A stretch of 64,000 bases of DNA from Actinomycetota bacterium (GTDB taxonomy: Bacteria > Actinomycetota > Thermoleophilia > Gaiellales > Gaiellaceae), in assembly GCA_947445525.1 (NCBI GenBank), contig CANFDS010000003.1, positions 1-64,000 on the forward strand, read 5' to 3'. Made by a program: the position numbers and the translations under genes. Under the pieces are notes generated by a model that saw only the letters and a program-made list of their open reading frames with translations, ran no database searches and had not been told where the DNA came from. Positions 36,324-44,553 of the stretch are shown piece by piece (the first letter of the stretch is position 1; each line of letters opens with the position of its first letter).

Positions 36324-37279
36324 CCGACCTTCATCACGCCGCGGAGGCGGGCCGACGCGGCACGCGGATTGACGGCAACCTCGCGGGTGCCCGGGCGGAG
36401 GGCGCGCGGCGTCAGTAGGCGCACCTCGGGGTCGCGGCTGCAGGCGCAGATCGGGAAGTCGGGCGGGCAGATGCAGCCCTTCGCCTCGGCGCGGAAGAAC
36501 TGCTTGACGATGCGATCCTCGAGCGAGTGGAACGCGATCACGGCGAGGCGGCCGCCGGGACGCAGCATGTCCACGGCTGCCGGCAGCGCGTCCTCGAGCG
36601 AGACGAGCTCGTCGTTGACGGCGATGCGCAGGGCCTGGAAGACGCGCTTCGCCGGATGCCCCTCGCCGAAGCGGGCGGGCGCGGGGATCGCATGCTTGAT
36701 CACGTCGACAAGATCGAGGGTGCGCTCGAAAGGCTGCTCGCGGCGGCGGCGCACGATCGCGCGCACGATCTGGCGCGCGTAGCGCTCCTCGCCGTACGTG
36801 TGGAAGATCTTGACCAGCTCCTTCTCGGGCCACTCGTTGACGAGGTCGGCCGCCGAGATCTCGTCGGACGGATCCATCCGCATGTCGAGCGGCGCGTCGG
36901 CGGCGTAGGAGAACCCACGCTCGGGCGTGTCGATCTGCATCGACGAGACACCGAGGTCGAGCAGGATCGCGTCCGCCTTCACGTCGTTGGCGCAGAGCTG
37001 CTGGAGGACGAGCGAGAAGTCGCCGCGGAGGAAGCGCGTCTGCGCGGGGGTCGTCTGCTCGAAGCGGGCGAAGTAGTCGCGGGCGCCAGGGTCGCGGTCG
37101 ATCGCGATCAGCTTGCCGCGTCCCTGCAGGTCGGCGGCGAGCAGGGTCGAGTGGCCGCCCGAGCCGAAGGTACCGTCGATGACGGTCTCACCAGGCTGCA
37201 CCGCGAGGAGGTCACGTACCTCCTCCGCGAGCACCGGGACGTGATCAGTCGCGCTTGGTCGCAAGACGCTCGGCAACAT
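36320..37279 (-). CDS. rsmH: 16S rRNA (cytosine1402-N4)-methyltransferase
   Basis: 319 residues. HVPVLAEEVRDLL at the N-terminus, SAM motif VIDGTFGSGGHST, AILLDLGVSSMQID, RGFSYAADAPLDMRMD and late AFHSLEDRIVKQFF are RsmH (MraW) hallmarks. The enzyme methylates C1402 in the ribosomal P site. I chose the ATG at 37279, which overlaps mraZ by 35 bases; a TTG at 37264 is also possible. Confidence 0.95.
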   Translation of the reverse strand: MLPSVLRPSATDHVPVLAEEVRDLLAVQPGETVIDGTFGSGGHSTLLAADLQGRGKLIAIDRDPGARDYFARFEQTTPAQTRFLRGDFSLVLQQLCANDVKADAILLDLGVSSMQIDTPERGFSYAADAPLDMRMDPSDEISAADLVNEWPEKELVKIFHTYGEERYARQIVRAIVRRRREQPFERTLDLVDVIKHAIPAPARFGEGHPAKRVFQALRIAVNDELVSLEDALPAAVDMLRPGGRLAVIAFHSLEDRIVKQFFRAEAKGCICPPDFPICACSRDPEVRLLTPRALRPGTREVAVNPRAASARLRGVMKVG

Positions 37280-37679
37280 GCTCGGCACTCCCTTCCACCT
37301 CTTCGAGGTGCTTGCGCCAGGTGGCCCGGTCCCAGATCTCCAGGTGGTCGTAGACACCTGCCACGACCACGTCCTTCTGCAGGCCGGCGGCCTCGACCAG
37401 CGCGGCGGGAACCATCACGCGACCCTGCTTGTCCGGCTCGACCTCGGCTGCGCCCGAGAAGAAGAAGCGCTGCATCATCCGGGACTCCCGGTTGAGCGGG
37501 TCGAGCGTGGCCAGCCGTGACTCGACGAGCCGATCCCAGTCGGCCTTCGCGTAGGCCGTGATGCAGCCGTCCATACCGCGTGTCAGCACGAGCCCACCCT
37601 GGAAGGCGGCGCGGAACTTCGCCGGCAACGTGAGCCGGCTCTTGTCGTCGATGGTGTGGTCGTATTCGCCGAGAAGCAT
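37245..37679 (-). CDS. mraZ: Transcriptional regulator MraZ
   Basis: 144 residues. First AbrB-like half MLLGEYDHTIDDKSRLTLPA, then GCITAYAKADWDRL; the second half has the DKQGRVMVPAALVEAAGL repeat. MraZ forms a ring that binds GTGG/TGGG direct repeats upstream of its own operon and represses it. Four such boxes lie just upstream. The ATG at 37679 gives the universal N-terminus. First gene of the dcw cluster. Confidence 0.96.
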   Translation of the reverse strand: MLLGEYDHTIDDKSRLTLPAKFRAAFQGGLVLTRGMDGCITAYAKADWDRLVESRLATLDPLNRESRMMQRFFFSGAAEVEPDKQGRVMVPAALVEAAGLQKDVVVAGVYDHLEIWDRATWRKHLEEVEGSAEHVAERLATKRD

Positions 37680-37701
37680 GGTCTGCAGGTGGTTTGACCT
37701 A

Positions 37702-37735
37702 CCACGATGCCCCACTTTACTCCACAAACCCCCAC
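37702..37735 (-). promoter_or_regulatory. Four MraZ boxes, 10-bp period
   Basis: On the minus strand GTGG starts every 10 bases: GTGGGGGTTT, GTGGAGTAAA, GTGGGGCATC, GTGGTAGGTC (CCAC on the plus strand at 37702, 37712, 37722 and 37732). Spacing of 10 and the GTGG core match known MraZ-binding repeats. They lie 23-57 bases before the mraZ ATG and overlap the predicted promoter. Confidence 0.85.
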
Positions 37736-37742
37736 TACGCAA
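37714..37742 (-). promoter_or_regulatory. Predicted dcw-cluster promoter
   Basis: TTGCGT (37737-37742), 17 bases, TAAAGT (37714-37719) on the minus strand, interleaved with the MraZ boxes, so bound MraZ would block polymerase. Confidence 0.55.
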
Positions 37743-37865
37743 CACCAATGTTGCAGGAAATCGCCGCGCCGCCCCGACGAGGGGCGACGACGGGCCCCGA
37801 GGGGCTCGCCGCAGCGGCCGAGGGACCGGGCGCGCCGGGCCGCTGCGCCCGCTGCCCGCCCGCCG

Positions 37866-38684
37866 CTACGCCGACGGCAGGCGGAGCTGGCCCGCGTACG
37901 CGCCGCTGCCGGTGAGCGCGGCCGCGCCACAGCGGGCGCCGAGCGCGAGCGCTTCGTCGCGGCCGAGGCCGGCGCCGAGGCCGTAGGTGACGCCGGCGGC
38001 GAAGGAGTCGCCGCAGCCGTAGGAGTCCACGACGGGCCCCGGGAGCGGCGCCGCCGGGTAGCGGCCGCCGGGCTCGGCACTGCCGCCGGCGACGCCCTCG
38101 GTGCGCACGACGACGCGCGGCGGCGGGTCGAGGTCGCCCGCCGCGTAAGCCTCGCCCGGGTCGCTCGCCGAGCCGATCAGCGCGTCCAGTTCGACGCCGG
38201 ACTCGCGCAGCGTGGCCAGCTCGCGCGGCGTCGCGGTGAGGATGCGGGCCAGCCGCGCCGTGCGTAGCGCGCCGGCGTCGCCGCCGGTGAAGTAGACGGC
38301 ATCGCAGCCCGAGAGCGCCCACCACGGCAGCGTGTCGTCGAGCCGCGGCACGAGCTTGTCGCCGAGCACGGTGATCGTGCGCTCGCCGGCCGCATCGACG
38401 AAGGTGAAGGCCCGCCGCGTCGGCTCGTCGCGGCGCGCGGCGCGCACGCGCACCCCGAGCGCCGTCAGCCGCTCGGCAGCCCTTGCCCCCAGCTCGTCGT
38501 CGCCGAGGGCGGTGTAGAGCTCGCAGCTGCCCGCCAGCCGCGCGATCTGCACCGCCGCGACGGCACCACCGCCGGCGGGCTCCTCCCAGCGGCCGCGCGC
38601 ATGGATGATCTCGCCGGCGAGCGGCACGCGGTCGACGCGGGCGAACTCGACCCACTCGACGTGACCGACGACGGCGAAGCGCAT
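37866..38684 (-). CDS. PfkB-family sugar/nucleoside kinase
   Basis: 272 residues. C-terminal signature VVDSYGCGDSFAAGVTYGLG is the PfkB DTxGAGD motif with the catalytic Asp (here YGCGD). The N-terminal GEIIHARGRWEEPAGGGAVA corresponds to the substrate lid and GG motif. It phosphorylates an unknown sugar, nucleoside or similar small molecule. It is shorter than ribokinase (about 305). A GAGACT box lies 6 bases before the ATG. It is divergent from the sigma factor. Confidence 0.85.
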   Translation of the reverse strand: MRFAVVGHVEWVEFARVDRVPLAGEIIHARGRWEEPAGGGAVAAVQIARLAGSCELYTALGDDELGARAAERLTALGVRVRAARRDEPTRRAFTFVDAAGERTITVLGDKLVPRLDDTLPWWALSGCDAVYFTGGDAGALRTARLARILTATPRELATLRESGVELDALIGSASDPGEAYAAGDLDPPPRVVVRTEGVAGGSAEPGGRYPAAPLPGPVVDSYGCGDSFAAGVTYGLGAGLGRDEALALGARCGAAALTGSGAYAGQLRLPSA

Positions 38685-38690
38685 GCTCCC

Positions 38691-38696
38691 AGTCTC
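38691..38696 (-). promoter_or_regulatory. -10-like box GAGACT, leaderless layout
   Basis: On the minus strand GAGACT, 6 bases, then the ATG at 38684. It departs from TANNNT at the first base. Confidence 0.35.
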
Positions 38697-38730
38697 ACAT
38701 CCCGACCGCCTCGCCCGTTAGAAGAGGGTG

Positions 38731-39240
38731 ATGGCAGTCCCCTCCCCCGCCCCTGTCGCCCCCGCGACCCCGCCGCCCGTGCCGCCGTTCGAGCGCTTCT
38801 ACACGACGCACGCGCCGGAGGTGCTGCGACTGCTGCGGCGGCGGCTCGGCGCCCAGGCCGCCGAGGACGCGTTCCAGGAGACGTTCCTCCGCGCCCTCCG
38901 CGCCTACCCGGGCCTGCGCCATGGCGAGCACCTGCGCGCGTGGGCGCTCACCATCGCGAGCCGCGTAGCGATCGACCTGCTCCGCCGTCCCGGCAGCGCC
39001 GACGAGCCGCCCGACGAGCTCGTCGCCCTCGACGATGAGCCCGCCTACCGCCAGCTCGCCCACCTCACCGACGGCCTCCCACCCACCGAACGTGCAGCCG
39101 TCGTGCTGCGCTACGGCTACGACCTGCCCTACGAAGCGATCGCCGCCGCGCTCGGCTCCTCGCCCGACGCCGCCCGCCAGGCCGCCTCGTCGGGTGTCCG
39201 CCGCCTCCGCCGCACCCATGCCAGCAAGGAGAAGCCATGA
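38731..39240 (+). CDS. ECF-like RNA polymerase sigma factor
   Basis: 169 residues. Region 2: FERFYTTHAPEVLRLL, AAEDAFQETFLRALRAY and LRAWALTIASRVAIDLLRR. Region 4: LPPTERAAVVLRYGYDLPYE then AIAAALGSSPDAARQAASSG. There is no anti-sigma gene next to it. Instead its last codon overlaps the next start (ATGA), which encodes an O6-methylguanine repair protein. The pair suggests a sigma factor controlling, or being co-expressed with, an alkylation response. An in-frame GTG at 38728 is equally possible as start. TAGAAG lies 6 bases before the ATG. Confidence 0.88.
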   Translation: MAVPSPAPVAPATPPPVPPFERFYTTHAPEVLRLLRRRLGAQAAEDAFQETFLRALRAYPGLRHGEHLRAWALTIASRVAIDLLRRPGSADEPPDELVALDDEPAYRQLAHLTDGLPPTERAAVVLRYGYDLPYEAIAAALGSSPDAARQAASSGVRRLRRTHASKEKP

Positions 39241-39839
39241 CCGCCGCTGCTACCGCCTCCGCCACACCCACCCCCGCCGAGACACTCCCCGTCGAGCTCG
39301 ATGCCCGCTTCCGCGACAGCGCCGCCGCCGAGGGGCTGCTCGACGCCGCCTGGGACATCGCCGAGTCGCCGATCGGGCCGCTCCTGCTGGCCGCAAGCGC
39401 ACGCGGCCTTGCCTGGGTCGGCTTCGACGCCAACGACAGCGCGCTCGACCGGGCCGCCGCTGTGCTCGGGCGCCGCCTGCTCCGCGTCCCGCGCCTGCTC
39501 GACCCCACCCACCGCCAGCTCGACGGCTACTTCGCCGGGCACCTCCACGCGTTCGAGCTGACGGTCGACCTCGTAGCCCTCCCCGCCTTCCAGCGCGGCG
39601 TGCTCGAGGAGCTGCAGCGGGTGCCCTACGGCGGCACGGCCACCTACGCCGAGCTGGCGGTGCGCGTCGGCAAGCCGCGGGCGGCCCGCGCCGTGGGTGG
39701 GGCACTCAACCGTAACCCGGTGCCGATCGTCGTGCCGTGCCACCGCATCGTGGGCTCGTCGGGCTCGCTCACAGGCTACGCCGGCGGCCTCGAGCGCAAG
39801 CGAGCGCTGCTCGCGCTCGAGGCCGCGACGCTGCTCTGA
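39237..39839 (+). CDS. ogt: Methylated-DNA--protein-cysteine methyltransferase
   Basis: 200 residues. The alkyl-acceptor motif PCHRIVGSSG is intact, preceded by RVPYGGTATYAELAVRVG and ARAVGGALNRNP. The suicide Cys removes alkyl groups from O6 of guanine. The N-terminal ~85 residues form the usual poorly conserved domain. Overlap with the sigma factor by 4 bases shows joint translation. Confidence 0.93.
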   Translation: MTAAATASATPTPAETLPVELDARFRDSAAAEGLLDAAWDIAESPIGPLLLAASARGLAWVGFDANDSALDRAAAVLGRRLLRVPRLLDPTHRQLDGYFAGHLHAFELTVDLVALPAFQRGVLEELQRVPYGGTATYAELAVRVGKPRAARAVGGALNRNPVPIVVPCHRIVGSSGSLTGYAGGLERKRALLALEAATLL

Positions 39840-39858
39840 GCTGCTGGCGGCACCGCTG

Positions 39859-39864
39859 TATAGT
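39859..39864 (+). promoter_or_regulatory. -10 box TATAGT, leaderless layout
   Basis: TATAGT, 6 bases, then the GTG of the transporter at 39871: the best -10 match among the leaderless set. Confidence 0.65.
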
Positions 39865-39870
39865 CGGCGC

Positions 39871-40824
39871 GTGGCTCGGAGCTCCCGGAACGCGGCCGTG
39901 GCGCCACTCCTGCTGCTCGTGCCGGGAGTGTTCTTCTGGGGCAGCTCGTTCCGGGCGACGACGATCGGCGTCGAGCACACTCCGGCGATCATGCTCGCGA
40001 TGCTGCGCACTGCACCGATCGGCGTCCTGATTCTGCTGCTGCCCCTGCTGGGCAAGCCGTTCCTGCGCGGCCGCATGCTCGTGCAGGCGGCAGTAACCGG
40101 CATCCTGAGCGTCGGTGTGCTCTACACGGCGCTCTCGATCTCGACCGACCTCGCCGGTCCGGGCAACGCCTCCGTGCTGATCAACTCGTCGCCGTTCTTC
40201 GTGCTGCTGCTGGGGTTCCTGTTCCTGTCGGAGCGGATCTCGCGGCTCGCGCTGCTCGGCCTCGTCGCCGGCTTCGCCGGGGTCGTGCTCATGGTGTCGT
40301 CACAGCTCGGGGGCGACGTCAGCACCGGCCGCCTCGCCGGTGGCATGGCGATCGCCCTGGCCGGCTCGGTCTCGTGGGCGATCTGCATCCTCTGGGTGAA
40401 GGCGCAGGCGCAGCAGAATGCACAGCTCGACCTGGTTCAGCTGACCCTGCACCAGTTCGCGTTCGGAGCTGCGCCGCTCGTCGCCATTGCCTTTCTCTGG
40501 AAGGGCTTCGGCAGCACCGACTGGGGCTCGGGCGAGCTGTGGGTCACCGTGGCGTGGCTGGTGATCGGTGCCGGTGCGATCGCGACGCTCACCTTCTTCC
40601 TGGCGCTCCGCCGCCTGTCGGCGACGACGACGGCCTCGTCGCAGTTCCTTGTGCCCGCCGTCGCCGTGCTGATCGAAATCGGCCGTGGCAGCAGCCCGGG
40701 TACCGCCGCGCTCACCGGCATGATCGTGGCCATCCTCGGCGTCGCCGTGTGCGTGATCGGGGACTCGCTCATCCGCTCGCTGCGGCCCGGCCTGCGCCCC
40801 CGGGACGGCACAGGAGCCGCCTGA
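39871..40824 (+). CDS. EamA/DMT-family transporter, copy 1
   Basis: 317 residues, ten hydrophobic segments in two EamA repeats (VFFWGSSFRATTIGVEHTP and ISWAICILWVKAQ-type boundary, here GSVSWAICILWVKAQAQQ). Conserved NASVLINSSPFFVLLLGFLF and ATTTASSQFLVPAVAVLIEI mark the two repeat ends. Exporters or importers of metabolites; the substrate is unknown. The GTG at 39871 is set by the -10 box. It is followed 4 bases later by a paralogue. Confidence 0.87.
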   Translation: MARSSRNAAVAPLLLLVPGVFFWGSSFRATTIGVEHTPAIMLAMLRTAPIGVLILLLPLLGKPFLRGRMLVQAAVTGILSVGVLYTALSISTDLAGPGNASVLINSSPFFVLLLGFLFLSERISRLALLGLVAGFAGVVLMVSSQLGGDVSTGRLAGGMAIALAGSVSWAICILWVKAQAQQNAQLDLVQLTLHQFAFGAAPLVAIAFLWKGFGSTDWGSGELWVTVAWLVIGAGAIATLTFFLALRRLSATTTASSQFLVPAVAVLIEIGRGSSPGTAALTGMIVAILGVAVCVIGDSLIRSLRPGLRPRDGTGAA

Positions 40825-40828
40825 GCCG

Positions 40829-41758
40829 ATGCAGCGCGGCTCCACTCCCATCGTCGCGTGGGCGCTGCTGGCCCTGCCCGTCGGCTTCTGGGGCGGCGGC
40901 TACACGGCGACCTCCGTCGCGACCGACCACACCTCGGGGCTGCTGCTCGCCGGCCTGCGCACACTGCCGACGCTCGCGGTGCTGCCGCTGGCGCTGCTGC
41001 TCGGCGCCCGGCTGCCACGCGGGGCGGACATCCGCGGAGCCATCATCTCGGGATTGCTGGTGGTGACGGTGTTCTTCATCGGCATCTCCGAGGCGACGAA
41101 GCACGCCGGCGCGGCCAACGCCGCGGTGCTCATCTCGGCGGCGCCACTCTGGGTGGCCCTGCTGGCCCGCATCTTCCTGCGCGAGCGGATCTCCCGCACC
41201 GCAGTCGCCGGCCTGCTGCTGGGGTTCGCCGGGATCGTCGTGATGGTGTCGCGCCAGCTGGGCGGCAGCCACGGTGCGAGCGACCTGACCATCGGCATCG
41301 GCCTCGCCCTTGCCGCCGGGATTGCCTGGGCAGCGGGGACGATGATCGTGCGACGGATGGCGGTGCGAAACCCGCAGCTCGACTTCGTGGGCCTGACGGC
41401 GGCCCAGTACCTCGCCGGGTCGCCGATCCTGATCATCGTTGCCTTCGCCGTCAAGGGCACGGGCGGCACCGACTGGGGCTCCATCGACCTGTGGGGCGCG
41501 ACGCTGTGGCTCGCGCTCGGCAGCTCGGCCCTCGCCACCGGGGCGTTCTTCATGTCGCTGCGCTGGCTGAACGCCGCGCAGACGTCGTCGTCGCAGTTCC
41601 TGGTTCCGGTCGTCGCCGTCATCGTCGAGCTCGGGCGCGGCCACACCCCGGGCGGGCTCGTTCTCGTCGGCATGGCGCTCGCCATCGCAGGGGTCGCGCT
41701 CGTGGTCGCAGGTGAGGACGTGCGCTCGGCGCTCGCCCGCCGGCTGCGTCCCGTCTGA
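40829..41758 (+). CDS. EamA/DMT-family transporter, copy 2
   Basis: 309 residues. It aligns along its length with the preceding transporter: GAANAAVLISAAPLWVALLA against GPGNASVLINSSPFFVLLLG, RISRTAVAGLLLGFAGIVVM, GGTDWGSIDLW, and AAQTSSSQFLVPVVAVIVEL. This is a tandem duplication that has since diverged, and the two may work together as a heterodimer. The TGA stop lies at the edge of a 228-bp inverted-repeat element. Confidence 0.87.
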   Translation: MQRGSTPIVAWALLALPVGFWGGGYTATSVATDHTSGLLLAGLRTLPTLAVLPLALLLGARLPRGADIRGAIISGLLVVTVFFIGISEATKHAGAANAAVLISAAPLWVALLARIFLRERISRTAVAGLLLGFAGIVVMVSRQLGGSHGASDLTIGIGLALAAGIAWAAGTMIVRRMAVRNPQLDFVGLTAAQYLAGSPILIIVAFAVKGTGGTDWGSIDLWGATLWLALGSSALATGAFFMSLRWLNAAQTSSSQFLVPVVAVIVELGRGHTPGGLVLVGMALAIAGVALVVAGEDVRSALARRLRPV

Positions 41759-41985
41759 GCCTGAATCCGTCGCTCTGCGCGGGCGGTGCATCCCATCCGG
41801 GCTCGCCAGGGCGCTTCCCGCCGGGCATTCGGCCTGTCCGCTGATGCGGACTGGCCTTCACCTCGGCGGTGCGCTCCGCGCTCCGTCAGCTGCGGACGGG
41901 CAACCAGCCCGTCCGCGGCAGCCAGAGCACGTCCTGACTGTCCGGACGGGCGCCCCGCGATCGCGCCGAGCGACGGATTCAGGCT
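41758..41985. mobile_element. 228-bp element with 18-bp terminal inverted repeats (MITE-like)
   Basis: AGCCTGAATCCGTCGCTC at 41758-41775 is repeated perfectly inverted at 41968-41985; the match extends inward (GCGCG) after one mismatch. Inside are two further hairpins: GTCCGC/GCGGAC with outer GGCC arms (41831-41856) and a 10-bp stem GCGGACGGGC/GCCCGTCCGC with a 5-base loop (41892-41916). No gene is encoded. The left end contains the last base of the transporter stop codon. No clear target duplication is visible. It could also be a structured terminator. Confidence 0.6.
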
Positions 41986-41991
41986 GAGCGC

Positions 41992-42714
41992 TCAGCACCG
42001 GGCCTCGCCCCACCCCGGCAGCCGCAGCCGATAGCCAATGCCCCACTCGTTGACGACCAGCGGCTCTGGCACACCGGTCGCCGCGAGCTTGCGCCGCACC
42101 CGCGAGGCATGCGAGTCGACGGTGCGCGTCTCGATGCCGGCCGGGTAGCCCCAGACGCCCCGTAGCAGCTCCTTCTTCGGGAACACGCGGAAGGGATCGC
42201 GGGCGAGCGCCACCAGCAGGTCGAACTCCGTCGCCGAGAGCTGGACGAACCGGCCGCCGACCGCCACGTGCCGCGCGGCGATGTCGATGCGCACCGGCCC
42301 CGCCTCGATCACGTCGTGGCGGGCCGGTGCCGCACGCCTCAGCACCGCGCGCAGGCGCGCGAGCAGCTCCTCGTAGAGCACGGGCCCGGGCACGTAGTCG
42401 TCGGCGCCGTGGGCGAATGCACGCACGCGGTCGGTTGCGTCGCCGGCAGGGTCGCCGAGCACGATCACGGGGACGTCGCGATCCCATTCACGGCCGGGCG
42501 CACCCGTGCGCAGGCGCCTGCACACGTCGGCCCCCGACGACTGCTCCAGCCGGCTGGCGAGCAGGATGGCGTCGGGGCGTGCACGCTCGGCCAGCCAGAG
42601 GGCGCGCGTCTCGTCCTCGGCCCCGAGCACGGCGAACCCGTCCTCCGCGAGGTGACGCTCCAGGAGTGCCCGCGCGGCAGGTTCGGGCTCGGCAAGAAGG
42701 AGTGCAGTGCTCAT
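41992..42714 (-). CDS. OmpR-type response regulator with degenerate receiver
   Basis: 240 residues. The C-terminal winged helix is standard (LSATEFDLLVALARDP, VFPKKELLRGVWGYP, RTVDSHASRVRRKL, GIGYRL). The receiver keeps its outline but not its chemistry: the phospho-acceptor position in PDAILLASRL is Ala instead of Asp, the acidic pair at the N-terminus reads LAEPEP, and the conserved Lys before the last helix (TKP) is replaced in DDYVPGPV. So it cannot be phosphorylated in the normal way. No kinase gene is adjacent. A TAGCGT box lies 7 bases before the ATG. Confidence 0.85.
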   Translation of the reverse strand: MSTALLLAEPEPAARALLERHLAEDGFAVLGAEDETRALWLAERARPDAILLASRLEQSSGADVCRRLRTGAPGREWDRDVPVIVLGDPAGDATDRVRAFAHGADDYVPGPVLYEELLARLRAVLRRAAPARHDVIEAGPVRIDIAARHVAVGGRFVQLSATEFDLLVALARDPFRVFPKKELLRGVWGYPAGIETRTVDSHASRVRRKLAATGVPEPLVVNEWGIGYRLRLPGWGEARC

Positions 42715-42721
42715 GCCCCCC

Positions 42722-42727
42722 ACGCTA
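42722..42727 (-). promoter_or_regulatory. -10 box TAGCGT, leaderless layout
   Basis: On the minus strand TAGCGT, 7 bases, then the ATG at 42714. Confidence 0.5.
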
Positions 42728-42859
42728 CGAGCGCCGCAAGGCGGCGAACAGGTGTCCATTCGGACGATTTTGTGTCGGCCTCTCCACCGGCCCGTCCACA
42801 TGCCTGTGCACAGCCGTCCCGGGCGGCGCCGTCTTACCGGAAGCCGTCCCAACGGGCTA

Positions 42860-44527
42860 CTACAGGCGGCCGGAGCGCAGCACGCCGAGCAGCAGCCACA
42901 GCCCGAGCACCGTCGAGAGCACGAACCCGAAGAACGAGATGGCGTTGATCCCGGCCACCTGCGGGCCGCTCTTCGCGAACACGCCGATCATGCTCGAGCC
43001 GATCAGCCCACCCCCGACGACGAGCGCGACGACGAGCCGGTTGAAGACGATGTCGATGCGGTGCATGAACTCGTCCAGGCCCTTGTGCACGAAGCCGACC
43101 TCGATCTGGCCCTCGCGTGCCTGCTCGAGGAAGTCGTGCAGCTGGTACGGCGCCTCGCGCAGGACGCGGGCCAGGCCAAAGGCCTCCGACCGCGCCGTGG
43201 CGGCCACCCGCGCCGGCGTGAAGCGCCCGGCCAGCAGGCCGCGCGCGTACGGCCGCGCCACCTCGAACACGTTGAAGTCCTCGTACAGCTCGACCCCGAC
43301 CGAGCCGATCGTGGCGATCGCCTTGTCCAGCAGCACGAAGCGCGTCGGCAGCCGGATGTTGTTGGCGTAGATCAGCTGAAACGACTCACGGATGACCTGG
43401 AGCGGGTCGATGTCAGTCAGCTTCGCGCCGTAGTAGCGGTAGTAGAGCTCGCGCAGGTCGGCAGCGAGCCGCTCCTCCCCCTCCTTCGGGTAGCGCACGC
43501 CGAGTTCGGCGAGCCGCTTCGGCAGCTGGTCGACGTTCTCGCTGGCGGCGTCGATGAACAGCCGCGTCAGCTTCGCCATGTCGTCGCCGCTGAGCCGGCC
43601 GGCCAGGCCGAAGTCGACGAGGCCGATGCGCGCGCGGTCGATCACGAGGATGTTCGCCGGATGCGGGTCGGCATGGAAGAAGCCGTGGCGGAAGATCATC
43701 GTCAGCCACGCCTCGGTGATGCGATAGGCGAGCTGCTTGCGCTCCTCGAGGGTGTAGGTGGCGAGATCGATGTCGCGGAGCTGGACGCCGTCGATCAGCT
43801 CGAGCGTCAGCACCCGCGCGCTCGTGTAGGTCGGGAACACCCGGGGCACGACGACGCTCGGGTCGTCGGCGAAGTTGCGATAGAAGGCCTGCGCGTTCCG
43901 CGCCTCGGAGCGATAGTCGAGCTCTTGCCGGAGGCCGCGCCCGAACTCGTCGACGAGCGCGCGCACGTCGATGAAGTCGAGGGCACGGATCCGCTCGCGC
44001 GCGAGCTTCGCCGCCTGGTCGAGCAGAGCGAGGTCGGACTCGATCTGGCGGGGGGCGCCGGGCCGCTGGATCTTGACGGCGACGCGGGTGCCGTCCGGGA
44101 GGACAGCGCGATGCACCTGCCCGATCGACGCCGCAGCGATCGGGCGCTCCTCGAACTCGAGGAAGAGCTGGGCGATGGAGAGGTGCAGATCCTCCTCGAC
44201 GACGCGCTCGATCTCGGAGTACGGCACCGGCGTGACGTCGTCCTGGAGCTTGCGCAGCTCGGCGACGATGTCGGGCGGAACGACGTCGGGCCGTGTCGAG
44301 AGCACCTGGCCGAACTTGACGAAGGTCGGCCCCAGCTCGTCGAGCATCTCCCGCAGGTGCTGCCCCCGCGAGGAGGTGGGGGCACCTTCGGCGGCAACGA
44401 GGCGCTGATGCCACGGCAGCAGGCCGCGCAGCCGGTGCGACTCGAGGAAGTAGCCGAAGCCGTGCCGGGCCGCCACCTGGGCGATCTCGGAAAGGCGTCC
44501 GATCTTGCGTTGCCTCGCGCGCGCCAT
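42860..44527 (-). CDS. ABC1/UbiB-family atypical kinase
   Basis: 555 residues. The KxGQ motif in FVKFGQVLSTRPD, the Ala-rich loop PIAAASIGQVHRA, the ATP-site Lys in VAVKIQRPG, catalytic HADPHPANI and DFGLAGRL define the UbiB/ADCK group. Two hydrophobic helices at the C-terminus anchor it in the membrane. Relatives support quinone biosynthesis or lipid handling, probably as ATPases. It lies just downstream of rsgA (26-base gap) on the same strand. Confidence 0.9.
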   Translation of the reverse strand: MARARQRKIGRLSEIAQVAARHGFGYFLESHRLRGLLPWHQRLVAAEGAPTSSRGQHLREMLDELGPTFVKFGQVLSTRPDVVPPDIVAELRKLQDDVTPVPYSEIERVVEEDLHLSIAQLFLEFEERPIAAASIGQVHRAVLPDGTRVAVKIQRPGAPRQIESDLALLDQAAKLARERIRALDFIDVRALVDEFGRGLRQELDYRSEARNAQAFYRNFADDPSVVVPRVFPTYTSARVLTLELIDGVQLRDIDLATYTLEERKQLAYRITEAWLTMIFRHGFFHADPHPANILVIDRARIGLVDFGLAGRLSGDDMAKLTRLFIDAASENVDQLPKRLAELGVRYPKEGEERLAADLRELYYRYYGAKLTDIDPLQVIRESFQLIYANNIRLPTRFVLLDKAIATIGSVGVELYEDFNVFEVARPYARGLLAGRFTPARVAATARSEAFGLARVLREAPYQLHDFLEQAREGQIEVGFVHKGLDEFMHRIDIVFNRLVVALVVGGGLIGSSMIGVFAKSGPQVAGINAISFFGFVLSTVLGLWLLLGVLRSGRL

Positions 44528-44553
44528 CGGCGGTCAGTGTTGCATGCGACCGG

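Noticed and set aside
42716-42858. Small RNA or leader between the degenerate regulator and the ABC1 kinase
   Set aside because: The 145-base gap shows only the regulator's -10 box and no convincing fold or promoter for the plus strand.
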